A DNA stretch of 53,332 bases from Lachnospiraceae bacterium. Lineage in GTDB: Bacteria > Bacillota > Clostridia > Lachnospirales > Lachnospiraceae. This document shows positions 42,315 through 50,631 of the stretch, piece after piece. The stretch covers positions 56,588 to 109,919 of the forward strand of contig VSNG01000008.1 of NCBI GenBank assembly GCA_009774175.1. The letters run 5' to 3'. Positions within the stretch are counted from its first letter, which is position 1. Every line of letters begins with the position of its first letter. Below the pieces are notes generated by a model. The model was not told the origin of the DNA and did no database searches. It saw only the letters and a list, made by a program, of their open reading frames with translations. The position numbers and the translations under genes were made by a program.

Positions 42315-44117
42315 TCAGTATCCCCGGTCCCATTGTCCCGTCTGATAAAACTGCGCGCTGGCGTCAATGCCGTTGTAATCGTCGTTTAAGGCAATCGTCC
42401 GATCAAAAAGATTCGTCCGGATGAAGGCCGCAAGCAGCAGAATAAATACTGCCGCCAGGACTGCCGTTACCAGCTGCCGCCTTCCTAATGAGAGTTTTTC
42501 CGGCCCTGTCTGTTCCCGCAGTCTTTTCGCCATTTTTTCCAGAAATACTGTCCACTCCGCCATGCCCCAGACCCCATAGGGAATGAGAATCAGGAAATAC
42601 GGTATCGTATAGGATGCGCTGGACTCCCAGAACAGATGAAAAAGCCAGCCGCCCAGAAAAATCACCGCTCCCATCAGTTCATAAAGATTCCCGCTTCGCC
42701 ATCTGAGAAGCAGGAAAAGCAGCACGCCAAGCAAAATGAGCGTCTGCATGTAATTGAGGAAGACGGAAAGCTTCACGCCGCTTCGGCCCTCAATAAGGCT
42801 TTTCAGCCACAGCGGCATATCTGCATCGCCCTTCCTTCCCCGCGTGCGGTCCAGACAGATAAAGGTGGGATCGTTCCACTGAAAAGCCGTTTTTCTCGCC
42901 AGAAAGGGCAGCCCCTCGTCCAGCGGATTTGCTGACATACGCGTCACAATCTTGCCCAGATCCTCCAGACAGGCCTCCGTAATTTTTTCCGTGTCATAAT
43001 TATTTTCGGTAAACACCTCGCTGTTATAACCGTTGTAACCGCCCGGCCCCAGCGGCGCTTCCTGCATCCCCATCACCACCCAGGAGAGCATCACCTCGCC
43101 CTCTCCAAGCTCCCGACCGCAGATTCGCTCTACCAGACGGTTGGAAAGAGAAGTGCAGAGAGCCACGCCGACCACCATGCATGCAATAAAGAGCAGGGAA
43201 ACCGCCCATTTCCGGCCTGCGTCCTTTTTTCTCCGGCAAAGTTGTTCCAAGGCATCCCAGACAAGAAAACAGGCGATGGCTATGAGATAAATCAGGCAGT
43301 TCATCTTTATCACCGTGGCAAGTCCCATACAGAGGGAAGCCGCCGCGATATAGCGGTAACGTCTTGTCAGAAGATACCGGCCGGCAAAGTAAACCGCCCC
43401 CAGAGACAGCGCCATCCCCGGCAAAATGCCGTAAAGATACGTCACATAAAAGGACAGGGGCACCCAGAGAAGCACTCCGAGATACACTGCCGTCTGCAAT
43501 CTCTCTTTTTCCTCCTTTCCTCCCAGCGAAGAAAACAGGCCAAACTGTTTTACAAGCAGACCGTAAATCGCCGCCAGACAGATCACATTCACAAGCTGGG
43601 GCCCGACGAAATTGTCCACGCCAAAAAGAAAGCTTAACAGATAATAAAACAAAATAATTCCCGACTGAAAAGGATAGCGGAAAAGATACCCCTCCACATC
43701 AAAAGCCGAGAAATCTCCCTGCCGCCACTGCATGGCGATGGCAAACACCTTGGCCGGATCGGAAGAGGGGTGGAGCTTCGTCATAAGCACATAGGCGCAT
43801 CCTGCAGCAGCCGTAAACAGGGTCAGCCCCCAGAAGACCATATCCCTGCGCCGCGCCGGAAAGCGCTTTCGCAGCATTTTCGCAATCCGTTTCCCTGCCA
43901 GAAGCGCCGCCGTCAACACGAGAAAAACGATAAAATGACGCAGAGGGCTGTCCGCAATATTAAACGTTCTCTCCCGTTCGCTTCCATCCTCAAGAACCAG
44001 TCTGCCCACAAAGCTGGTGCTGAAAACGCTGTGCAGAAGCAGCAGAAATACCACTCCCGCAAGCAGCAGGCGCAGCGTACCGTTCACTATTCTGTTAAAC
44101 CAGTGTTTTTGATCCAT
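42315..44117 (-). CDS. Polytopic membrane protein, GT-C/GT39-like
   Basis: A 600-residue protein with about 13 helices. The outer loop after helix three reads KLHPSSDPAKVFAIAMQW, with an Asp where GT39-like proteins carry the catalytic acid. A later extracytoplasmic stretch of about 100 residues contains GGYNGYNSEVFTENNYD. A short tail (NDDYNGIDASAQF) ends it outside the membrane. Its start overlaps the preceding gene by 31 nt, so translation is coupled. It is probably a mannosyl- or other hexosyltransferase using a polyprenyl-phosphate donor. Confidence 0.77.
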   Translation of the reverse strand: MDQKHWFNRIVNGTLRLLLAGVVFLLLLHSVFSTSFVGRLVLEDGSERERTFNIADSPLRHFIVFLVLTAALLAGKRIAKMLRKRFPARRRDMVFWGLTLFTAAAGCAYVLMTKLHPSSDPAKVFAIAMQWRQGDFSAFDVEGYLFRYPFQSGIILFYYLLSFLFGVDNFVGPQLVNVICLAAIYGLLVKQFGLFSSLGGKEEKERLQTAVYLGVLLWVPLSFYVTYLYGILPGMALSLGAVYFAGRYLLTRRYRYIAAASLCMGLATVIKMNCLIYLIAIACFLVWDALEQLCRRKKDAGRKWAVSLLFIACMVVGVALCTSLSNRLVERICGRELGEGEVMLSWVVMGMQEAPLGPGGYNGYNSEVFTENNYDTEKITEACLEDLGKIVTRMSANPLDEGLPFLARKTAFQWNDPTFICLDRTRGRKGDADMPLWLKSLIEGRSGVKLSVFLNYMQTLILLGVLLFLLLRWRSGNLYELMGAVIFLGGWLFHLFWESSASYTIPYFLILIPYGVWGMAEWTVFLEKMAKRLREQTGPEKLSLGRRQLVTAVLAAVFILLLAAFIRTNLFDRTIALNDDYNGIDASAQFYQTGQWDRGY

Positions 44118-45643
44118 ATCTCTATCCCGTTCCCATCCGCATTCTGCACTTTATCGTAATGCTTCGTCAAAAATTCCTCCAGCTCCTCGTCCATCCCCAT
44201 ATGAATTTTCATACAGTAAATTTTATCATAGGAAAGCAGCTCCTCTTCGGAAAACTGCGCATAGTTCGGATAAAATCTGGTCTCCTCCCTGCAATGCACC
44301 TGACTGTCAATAATGTTTTGCGGCGGCTCATATCCCCTCTTCTCAAAATAGTAAGCAATGAATCCGTCCAGCACGCAGAATTCATTCGACGCCAAAAACA
44401 ATGTGTCTTCCTCCCGGATATCTTTCTCCTTCACCAGATAGTCCGCCGCCTGCCGGTACTGTTCGAAGGGCTTGCGGATCGCGATGTACTGATTCCGATA
44501 ACAGGCGGCAAAAGCCGCCGCCATTACCAGAACAACCGCTGTCCTCACCGCCCACGCACCGCCTTTTCGGATAAGCGCATAGGCGCCGGCCGGCCGCCTG
44601 TATATCCGATCCGCCATATCCAGAACATAGTCCAGGCCAAAGGCCGTTACCGCCAGCAGATGGGGCTGTATGACAGTAAAGTATTTTTCCATGTACAAGG
44701 AGCTTTCCGGCCTGATATAGCGGCTGAATACAAATACGACGCCGATCACCCAGCCTGCAGACGCCACACAAAACGCCGACAATAAAGCCCTCCTCTTTTC
44801 TTCCGAATCCGGCTGGCGCATCTGTCGCAGCGCCAGAAAAACCAGAACCGCGCCCGTAAGCAGACACAGATACCATAAAATCCGATTGCCACTCAGATAA
44901 AACAGCACCGTCCAGGCCATATCCTTCCAGACCGGCGGATTGCCCCAGTAATCCGCAATCACCGCATATTTAAACCGCAGGGACGTTATGAGCCAGAAAA
45001 CGCCAAGGATTCCCGCCGGCACATAACACAAAAGATTTTTCCATGACCGTTTTCGCCCAGCCGCAAGCGCCAAATCAACCAGGCCGTAAAAGGCAAGCAA
45101 AATATAGGCAAACCAGTGCACCAGCAGAAAAAGCGCGCTTACTGCGCCAAAACAGACCATATGCCGTCTGTCCTGCTTTTCGTTCCTAAGAATGTACACA
45201 TACAGCACAATCGTCGAGAGCAGAAAGGCCAGTCCGTAACAGCGGACTTCCCAGGCCGCCTGCCAGATCAGCGTGCCGGAGGATACGCCCAGACATACTG
45301 CGAGAAACCCCGCCCTCTTCCCTCTCAGCTTTTCAACCGACGCGGCCAGTATCACAATCCCCGCCAGACAAAACAGAATGGACGGAATCAGCAAAAACTT
45401 TTCTCCATAGGGCATGATCCTGTATACCGGGTACAAAACCAGCGAGTAGAGCGGCAGGTTGCTTTCTCTGTACAGATATGTCTCAAAAAGCGCTTTAAAT
45501 CCGATGCCCTCCCGGACAAATCCCACCGACGACAGCTCGTCCGCCCAAAGCGACTGGCAGTTTCCGTTCATAAATGCAAAAATTCCCATCCATAACAGCA
45601 GTATTATGGCGGGAATCCAGTATCTGTTCTCTATTTTTTTCAT
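44087..45643 (-). CDS. Polytopic membrane protein, GT39-like glycosyltransferase
   Basis: A 518-residue protein with about 11 helices and a soluble C-terminal domain of about 130 residues. The first outer loop reads QSLWADELSSVGFVREG, the Asp-Glu motif typical of GT39/ArnT-like transferases. RESNLPLYSLVLY follows, matching their short loop helix. ATG 45643 fits the membrane topology; a longer frame (45700) adds a basic leader. The upstream 165 nt hold inverted repeats shared with the divergent XRE gene, so that regulator may control this operon. Confidence 0.82.
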   Translation of the reverse strand: MKKIENRYWIPAIILLLWMGIFAFMNGNCQSLWADELSSVGFVREGIGFKALFETYLYRESNLPLYSLVLYPVYRIMPYGEKFLLIPSILFCLAGIVILAASVEKLRGKRAGFLAVCLGVSSGTLIWQAAWEVRCYGLAFLLSTIVLYVYILRNEKQDRRHMVCFGAVSALFLLVHWFAYILLAFYGLVDLALAAGRKRSWKNLLCYVPAGILGVFWLITSLRFKYAVIADYWGNPPVWKDMAWTVLFYLSGNRILWYLCLLTGAVLVFLALRQMRQPDSEEKRRALLSAFCVASAGWVIGVVFVFSRYIRPESSLYMEKYFTVIQPHLLAVTAFGLDYVLDMADRIYRRPAGAYALIRKGGAWAVRTAVVLVMAAAFAACYRNQYIAIRKPFEQYRQAADYLVKEKDIREEDTLFLASNEFCVLDGFIAYYFEKRGYEPPQNIIDSQVHCREETRFYPNYAQFSEEELLSYDKIYCMKIHMGMDEELEEFLTKHYDKVQNADGNGIEIWIKNTGLTE

Positions 45644-45740
45644 GCGCCGCTCAATTCCTTTCCAATTTCTTTCCTTTTCCACAACAATCCGTTGTACCAC
45701 GCTCTATTTCTATTCTATTTATGGTATTCGGCCCACAGCC

Positions 45741-45779
45741 ATTTGTTGTGTGCTAGCATGTATGACAACAAATTTGTCA
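45741..45779. promoter_or_regulatory. Palindromic operator candidate between XRE and GT39-like genes
   Basis: Two overlapping inverted repeats occur here. ATTTGTTGT (45741-45749) mirrors ACAACAAAT (45765-45773). TGACAA (45763-45768) mirrors TTGTCA (45774-45779), around a 5-nt centre. Autoregulating XRE proteins often bind such sites just before their own gene, here 30-68 nt before ATG 45809. Confidence 0.55.
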
Positions 45780-45808
45780 ATAATAACAAAGAAGGGAGCT
45801 TTGCAGCA

Positions 45809-46153
45809 ATGAAGGAACTGCGCATGGTCATCAAAGATTTGCGGGAAGACAACGACATCAAGCAAAAGACCGTCGCCGAATATCTGGGCGTATCGCAGCA
45901 GACCTACTCAAACTATGAGAACGGCCACCGCGAAATCCCCATCTGGGTTGTGCTCAAGCTCTCGAGATACTATAAAGTAAGCACGGACTACCTTTTGGGC
46001 GCTGACTCCGGGTATCTGGGAAACACCAACTTGAGCGGAAAATATCTGGGCGACACCACGCTGCATGACGTGGTCTATGAGCTTCAGCAGTTAGATACCG
46101 CGGATCGCCGCGATCTGCTGAAATATATTCAATTTCTGAAACACGACGATTGA
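45809..46153 (+). CDS. XRE-family transcriptional regulator
   Basis: A 114-residue protein. Residues 6-60 form a Cro/CI-type helix-turn-helix (IKQKTVAEYLGVSQQTYSNYENG, with STDYLLG ending the domain). A short C-terminal part of about 50 residues has an amphipathic helix (LLKYIQFLKH) likely for dimer formation. AAGGGAG lies 10 nt before ATG 45809. It is divergent from the GT39-like operon and converges on the LRR gene. It is the only evident DNA-binding regulator in the window and the best candidate for local control; targets are inferred from the nearby palindromes only. Confidence 0.9.
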   Translation: MKELRMVIKDLREDNDIKQKTVAEYLGVSQQTYSNYENGHREIPIWVVLKLSRYYKVSTDYLLGADSGYLGNTNLSGKYLGDTTLHDVVYELQQLDTADRRDLLKYIQFLKHDD

Positions 46154-46169
46154 CTCCCCGCTCCTCTTC

Positions 46170-46976
46170 TTATTCTTCGGGCTCGTTCTCCTCAAAGGGC
46201 AGTCCGTTTTCCTCTGCATAAGCCTCGGCGCTGCTTCCCTTCTGTGCCGCAATCACAAGTTCTTCGGCTTCCTCCGCTCCCGGAATGGCGTTTTCGCCAA
46301 TAGACTCAGGCCCTTTCTCACCTCTGAAATAAATCATTTGCAGCTTCGTATCTCCCTGAAAAGCTCCCGCGCCGATTGCCGTTACCGACTTCGGCACCGC
46401 AATCTGCGTCATAGCCGTACAGTCCCGAAACGCTTCCTTTTCTATCGTCTTTACCGTGGAAGGCAGATATACGCTTTTTAAAGCCGTACATCCCCTGAAA
46501 CTCTCCGCCGTGACAACAGTCACTCCGGCCGGCAGCTTCACGTAGGTAATCTGCTTATTGCCGCCAAACAGATCCGCCGCGATGGAAGTGTATTTTTCTC
46601 CTTCCACAGGCTGCTGCAATTCCACAGTTCCCTCAAATTTATGCGTTTGCTCTGTGACCGCTCCCGTATCGTCAGCCTTTTTCACCTTAACGCCTGTAAG
46701 TACCCCGTCCTCTACCTCATAGATATATTCTCTGGAAGCGTTGGCATCGTAAGTCACATGCATGCCGGTGCAATCCGTAAAGCTTACGATCCTGCTCACA
46801 TATGGCTCTTCCGAAGACGCTTCCTGTGCCGTTGCTTTTACATCCGGCTCCGTCAAAGACGCTTCCTGTGCCGCTGCCTCCTCCACATTCTGCTCCGCCG
46901 CAAAAGCCGTCATGCCGCTTGCGCCAGCCAACAGCCCAAATGCCCATAACAATGCGAATACCTTTCTCTTTTTCAT
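46170..46976 (-). CDS. Secreted BspA-like leucine-rich-repeat protein (LRR_5 type)
   Basis: A 268-residue protein with a signal peptide (KKRK start, hydrophobic core, cleavage likely after TAFA near residue 26). A short acidic linker has two near-copies of an AQEAS..EP.V unit (residues 36-60). About three LRR_5 repeats follow, with the ITYVKLPAGVTVV, LKSVYLPSTVKTIEKEAF and MTQIAVPKSVTAIGAGAF pattern. Such proteins are usually surface adhesins or binding proteins. There is no LPXTG motif or membrane anchor, so it may be released or bound non-covalently. ATG 46976 is preceded by AAAGGTG. It has its own promoter (47091-47119), so it is not simply part of the 53103-47169 operon. Confidence 0.85.
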   Translation of the reverse strand: MKKRKVFALLWAFGLLAGASGMTAFAAEQNVEEAAAQEASLTEPDVKATAQEASSEEPYVSRIVSFTDCTGMHVTYDANASREYIYEVEDGVLTGVKVKKADDTGAVTEQTHKFEGTVELQQPVEGEKYTSIAADLFGGNKQITYVKLPAGVTVVTAESFRGCTALKSVYLPSTVKTIEKEAFRDCTAMTQIAVPKSVTAIGAGAFQGDTKLQMIYFRGEKGPESIGENAIPGAEEAEELVIAAQKGSSAEAYAEENGLPFEENEPEE

Positions 46977-47054
46977 CTCTGCTTCACCTTTTCCCCTGCG
47001 TACTTCATTCCTGTCTGTTGGGTTTCTTTTCTGCATCTTCCGTGCAGTGAGTTC

Positions 47055-47071
47055 CATAATATTTTATTATG
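47055..47071. promoter_or_regulatory. 17-bp palindrome in the leader of the LRR gene
   Basis: CATAATA (47055-47061) and TATTATG (47065-47071) form a perfect inverted repeat around three bases. It lies about 20 nt downstream of the LRR promoter, a typical place for a repressor site. Confidence 0.45.
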
Positions 47072-47090
47072 TTACCCAATAACCATTTTG

Positions 47091-47119
47091 ATTATAACAC
47101 CCGTAATTGTATTATGCAA
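47091..47119 (-). promoter_or_regulatory. Promoter for the LRR protein gene
   Basis: On the minus strand TTGCAT (47114-47119) and a perfect TATAAT (47091-47096) are 17 nt apart. It leaves a leader of roughly 110 nt before ATG 46976. Confidence 0.8.
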
Positions 47120-47168
47120 GAGAAAAAGCACCATATCTTGTGTTTTTTTGATATATTTCCCAAAATAT

Positions 47169-49130
47169 TCAGTTTTTCATAAAAGATTCGTCTTCCAGAA
47201 GGTATTCCTTTTTGCTGAACTCCGTTACATGCCCATAAGTCCGGCCGCCAATTTTCACCGGCTCCTCGGGCAGACTGCCAAACCAGATAATGCAGTCCGG
47301 CACAAAAGTTTCGTCCGCATAACCGGCCGTCTCATTCTCCACAAGCACATGCTCCAGCCGGCATCCGTCAAGCACCGCCCAGAAAGGATATTCGAAGTCA
47401 TCCGCTTTGTACAGATAGAGCCCCACATTTTCGTACGCCCGGGACTTAATCGCATCTGTCAGCTCCGCATAAGGCCCCATCTCATCCCATCTGGCCGTAA
47501 AATAGCTGTACGGCCTGGTGCGGGCATGATCGTGGAAAATATTGTAATGATGGCGGGACAGGTTTGCCAGTTCCATCACGCAAAGAAAACAGACCGTACC
47601 CACAATTCCCCATCGAAGAGGCCTTCGGCCCTCTTCCTTTGTCTCAAGCTGAACAACGACCGCAATCAGCGGACACAGAAGCGCCAGATAGGAAATCATG
47701 TATCTGCTCACGTAAGGCTCCCAGCGAAGTATTGTACAAAAAGCCAGAAAAGAAATGGAGGCCGCCACAATATATCCTCTGCAGCATTTCTCCCACCGGG
47801 TTTTCCCAACCCTCAGAATTACCCACAGAACACAGAAAATGAACAGCCAGAGCACTGTGGGATTCACCGCCGTATCACAGCCGTAATCTCCCGCCTCGTG
47901 AAGCGAATATCCCCTGCACCCTTCCGAAATCGCCTCCGCGTCCAGCTCCACCCCCAAAAGAGAAGCGGCCTTCACCGCAATAACGGCAAAAATCTCATGT
48001 CCGTCCCGCACAAAGTGGGTCGGCATATTAAAGCAAAAGGTTTTTAAAAAATTTACAAAAAGATACGAGGGCTGTAACGTCCCCACCAACTGCTGGGCCC
48101 CGGCGCTGGGACTGGCATAGGCGCCAAAGCTTTTGAAATTCCGCAGGATCTCAGGCGCCATGGGCAGCGCCACACAGGGAAGCGCACACACAACAATCCC
48201 TGCAAGATCCCCTATTCGGTCTCTCCTTTTGATACATACCAATAAAAGCCACAGGGCAAAAACAACCATTCCCACACAAACGGAGGGCTTGGCCAGGTAT
48301 CCCCACGCCACGCAAAGTCCCATTGTGCCCACTCTGCAAACAGTCGTCCGCTCAAGCCTCATGGGCCTTTCCGGATCCGTATACTCCAAGAGTCGATATA
48401 CAAAAAACAAAAGCCAGATTGCCGCAAAATTATCCACCTGCGTCGTCAGCGCCTCCGCAAAGGCGATGGGCATGGACATGTACAAAAGCGCCGCCAGAAA
48501 TCGGAATACTCTGTCGCAGGAAAGCCTCCCGGCGATGGCTGCCGCCATTACCGCACAGGTCACATAGGACGCCCCCTGCAAAAGATTAAACAGCAGGTCA
48601 TGTCCCCTGCAAAGAATATAAACGTTCAGATTGACAAACTCCGCCAGCACAGGGCTGGATATCTGCCTGATGGAATTGGTGGCAAAGTGGGCCACCGAAC
48701 GGTTCTGTGCCCAATGGGCGATCCGCGGCAGATGATAGGTCATGGAATCCCAGTTATAAGGGGTGGTAATCAGCGACAGGCAAAGAACCGCCGCGCCAAA
48801 GAAAAACAGAATGCCATAGCAGGGCGCTTCTTTAAGCATCTGCTTCCCGCGTGCAAACCCTTCCCTTATGGCAGACTTTAAGGAAAGATCGGATCCCTTC
48901 CACTGCAACGCCAGCAGAAACAGAAGCAGGACGTCCAGCAGCCCCCATGCCACAGACAGATACCGAAAACGCATGGCATGCAGAACAGACAACCCCTCCG
49001 TCAGCGCAAAAAGAAAAAGCATCCACAGACAACAGGCCTCAATATAAGAACCAAGGCCTGTGTCTTTTATGCTTTTTCGCTTTTTATAAATATGAATATT
49101 GCCAAACAACGCCGCCATCGCAAACAGCAT
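47169..49130 (-). CDS. Polytopic membrane protein, GT39-like
   Basis: A 653-residue protein with about 13 helices. The outer loop reads TPYNWDSMTYHLPRIAHWAQNRS, with Asp and His in the pattern of a known group of GT39-like envelope proteins. A soluble C-terminal domain of about 140 residues follows. GAGGAAGG lies before ATG 49130. It follows the DUF4956 gene by 15 nt and ends the operon that begins with rfbH. A role in moving the CDP-derived deoxy sugar, once on a lipid carrier, is possible, but no direct evidence is seen. Confidence 0.78.
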   Translation of the reverse strand: MLFAMAALFGNIHIYKKRKSIKDTGLGSYIEACCLWMLFLFALTEGLSVLHAMRFRYLSVAWGLLDVLLLFLLALQWKGSDLSLKSAIREGFARGKQMLKEAPCYGILFFFGAAVLCLSLITTPYNWDSMTYHLPRIAHWAQNRSVAHFATNSIRQISSPVLAEFVNLNVYILCRGHDLLFNLLQGASYVTCAVMAAAIAGRLSCDRVFRFLAALLYMSMPIAFAEALTTQVDNFAAIWLLFFVYRLLEYTDPERPMRLERTTVCRVGTMGLCVAWGYLAKPSVCVGMVVFALWLLLVCIKRRDRIGDLAGIVVCALPCVALPMAPEILRNFKSFGAYASPSAGAQQLVGTLQPSYLFVNFLKTFCFNMPTHFVRDGHEIFAVIAVKAASLLGVELDAEAISEGCRGYSLHEAGDYGCDTAVNPTVLWLFIFCVLWVILRVGKTRWEKCCRGYIVAASISFLAFCTILRWEPYVSRYMISYLALLCPLIAVVVQLETKEEGRRPLRWGIVGTVCFLCVMELANLSRHHYNIFHDHARTRPYSYFTARWDEMGPYAELTDAIKSRAYENVGLYLYKADDFEYPFWAVLDGCRLEHVLVENETAGYADETFVPDCIIWFGSLPEEPVKIGGRTYGHVTEFSKKEYLLEDESFMKN

Positions 49131-49145
49131 ATGGGTTTCCTTCCT

Positions 49146-49826
49146 CTAAGCCCTGCACTCTCCGTCATGGGAGATGCAGTTGATCTGCGTCATGCACTTC
49201 ACCTTGGAAAAGGCCTCCAAAAGCTCTTCTTTCTTCGCCGTTTTGATCTCGATAATTAACTCAGACTCGCCGTTTTTAATACTTCTGGATTTCTCTTTAT
49301 GATATTTACAGTTCTCTTTTAAAATCTTCTCCACTTCCCCATAATCCACCTCTGCGGCCAGCGCACGAAGCACAAGCAGATCAGGCGCTTTCGCATTCGG
49401 GACCATGTCCAGCACAAGAAGCAGCACCGTCATGACGATACACAGCACGAAAGCCAGCACATAAAGCCCTACGCCCACAATAATACCCGCGCTGATAGAC
49501 CAGAACAAATATAAAAGATCTATCGGATTCTTCACCGCATTACGGAAACGGACAATGGACAGCGCGCCCACCATACCGAGTGATACAAGCAGATTCGACT
49601 GCATGGCGATCATGATTGCCGCCACAATAATCGGCATACCCGCCATCGTTACATTCAAGTCCTTTGAATAAAAAGCCGACTTGGAAGACAGCTTGTACAC
49701 TGCAAATATGTAAAGCCCCACCAATGCCGCAATGGCAATCAGCAGCAGAATGCTCCTGGCTGACAGATTTGTCCCGCCTCCCAGACTCTCATATACACTG
49801 TTCTTGATTACATCTTTAATTGACAT
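49146..49826 (-). CDS. DUF4956-family membrane protein
   Basis: A 226-residue protein with about four to five helices in residues 24-140, containing SLGMVGALSIVRFRNAVKNP, the conserved core of this family, and a cytoplasmic C-terminal domain of about 80 residues resembling an ACT or ferredoxin-like fold. DUF4956 genes are commonly found next to VTC-domain genes, as here (76 nt apart). It may form the membrane channel or scaffold that takes up the polymer made by the VTC enzyme. This is inference from gene pairing. Start 49826 fits (MSIKDVIKNSVY). Confidence 0.88.
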   Translation of the reverse strand: MSIKDVIKNSVYESLGGGTNLSARSILLLIAIAALVGLYIFAVYKLSSKSAFYSKDLNVTMAGMPIIVAAIMIAMQSNLLVSLGMVGALSIVRFRNAVKNPIDLLYLFWSISAGIIVGVGLYVLAFVLCIVMTVLLLVLDMVPNAKAPDLLVLRALAAEVDYGEVEKILKENCKYHKEKSRSIKNGESELIIEIKTAKKEELLEAFSKVKCMTQINCISHDGECRA

Positions 49827-49902
49827 CTTTCCTCCGTTCCGAAGCGGTCAGCGCTTCTTTTCTGTATTCTGGGCCGCCAGTCTTTCCGACTTGTATCCCT
49901 TT

Positions 49903-50583
49903 TTATAAAATGGCCGTCCGCGTCCGACACAGCTGGTACTTGGAATAGGCCGACTGCTGCATATTTCCCAACTCCAGAAGCTGTAACAAAAAACCCGGTA
50001 TGAACTCGTCATACTTTACTTCTAACACTTTATCATATTCCTGCAAAAAATCATAGACAATATTTTTCCGCCCAAATTCCTCCACCCGGCCGCTGGCACG
50101 GACATTGCGGTCAAATGTAATTCTCACATTCCCCGGTTCGTACACATAAGCCTTACGCTCATAGGCGACGATAACTCTGGGGCGAAGCCCCTGCGTCCTA
50201 ATCGCCAGATTAAAAAGCGTCGCCGGGTCCTCTTCAGAAGCAGAGTCCTCGATACACTCACCGTTTATCAGACTTTTCATCTCTGCTATCGAAATAGTTC
50301 TGGAACGCTTCAAAATGCGGTTATCTCTCTTTGACTTGACCTCCAGTTTAATTACGTCCAATGAATCGTTGTAGATCCTGATACGGTATTTGTTTCGCCG
50401 GTTCACTCCATCCTCCGTATCATGCAGGCAGGAATCCTCCAGATCGTCAAAATAGAGACTTGTAATACGATATCCCTCAGAATCTCCCTCATTTACATCC
50501 GGACGAAGCACAGCCTCCATCCGCGACTGGAGCATAACAAGCTCCGCGGCAGTACAGTTATATTTGTCTTCTACGCGATACAT
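49903..50583 (-). CDS. VTC-domain protein (polyphosphate polymerase-like)
   Basis: A 226-residue soluble tunnel-fold enzyme of the VTC domain family. Visible marks are RVEDKY at the start, LYFDD (43-47), NKYRIRIY (64-71), KLEVKSKR (79-86), a middle AYERKAY and a C-terminal VLEVKYDE Glu. These Arg, Lys and Glu residues match those lining the yeast Vtc4 tunnel, where ATP is turned into inorganic polyphosphate. Bacterial members are less well studied. There is no SPX or membrane domain, so DUF4956 is the likely membrane partner. It follows the rfbG gene by 48 nt in the same operon. Confidence 0.9.
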   Translation of the reverse strand: MYRVEDKYNCTAAELVMLQSRMEAVLRPDVNEGDSEGYRITSLYFDDLEDSCLHDTEDGVNRRNKYRIRIYNDSLDVIKLEVKSKRDNRILKRSRTISIAEMKSLINGECIEDSASEEDPATLFNLAIRTQGLRPRVIVAYERKAYVYEPGNVRITFDRNVRASGRVEEFGRKNIVYDFLQEYDKVLEVKYDEFIPGFLLQLLELGNMQQSAYSKYQLCRTRTAIL

Positions 50584-50631
50584 TTCTTCTCCTTATCAGT
50601 CCCGCCCGGCAAGCCAGCCGTCATTTCAGGC

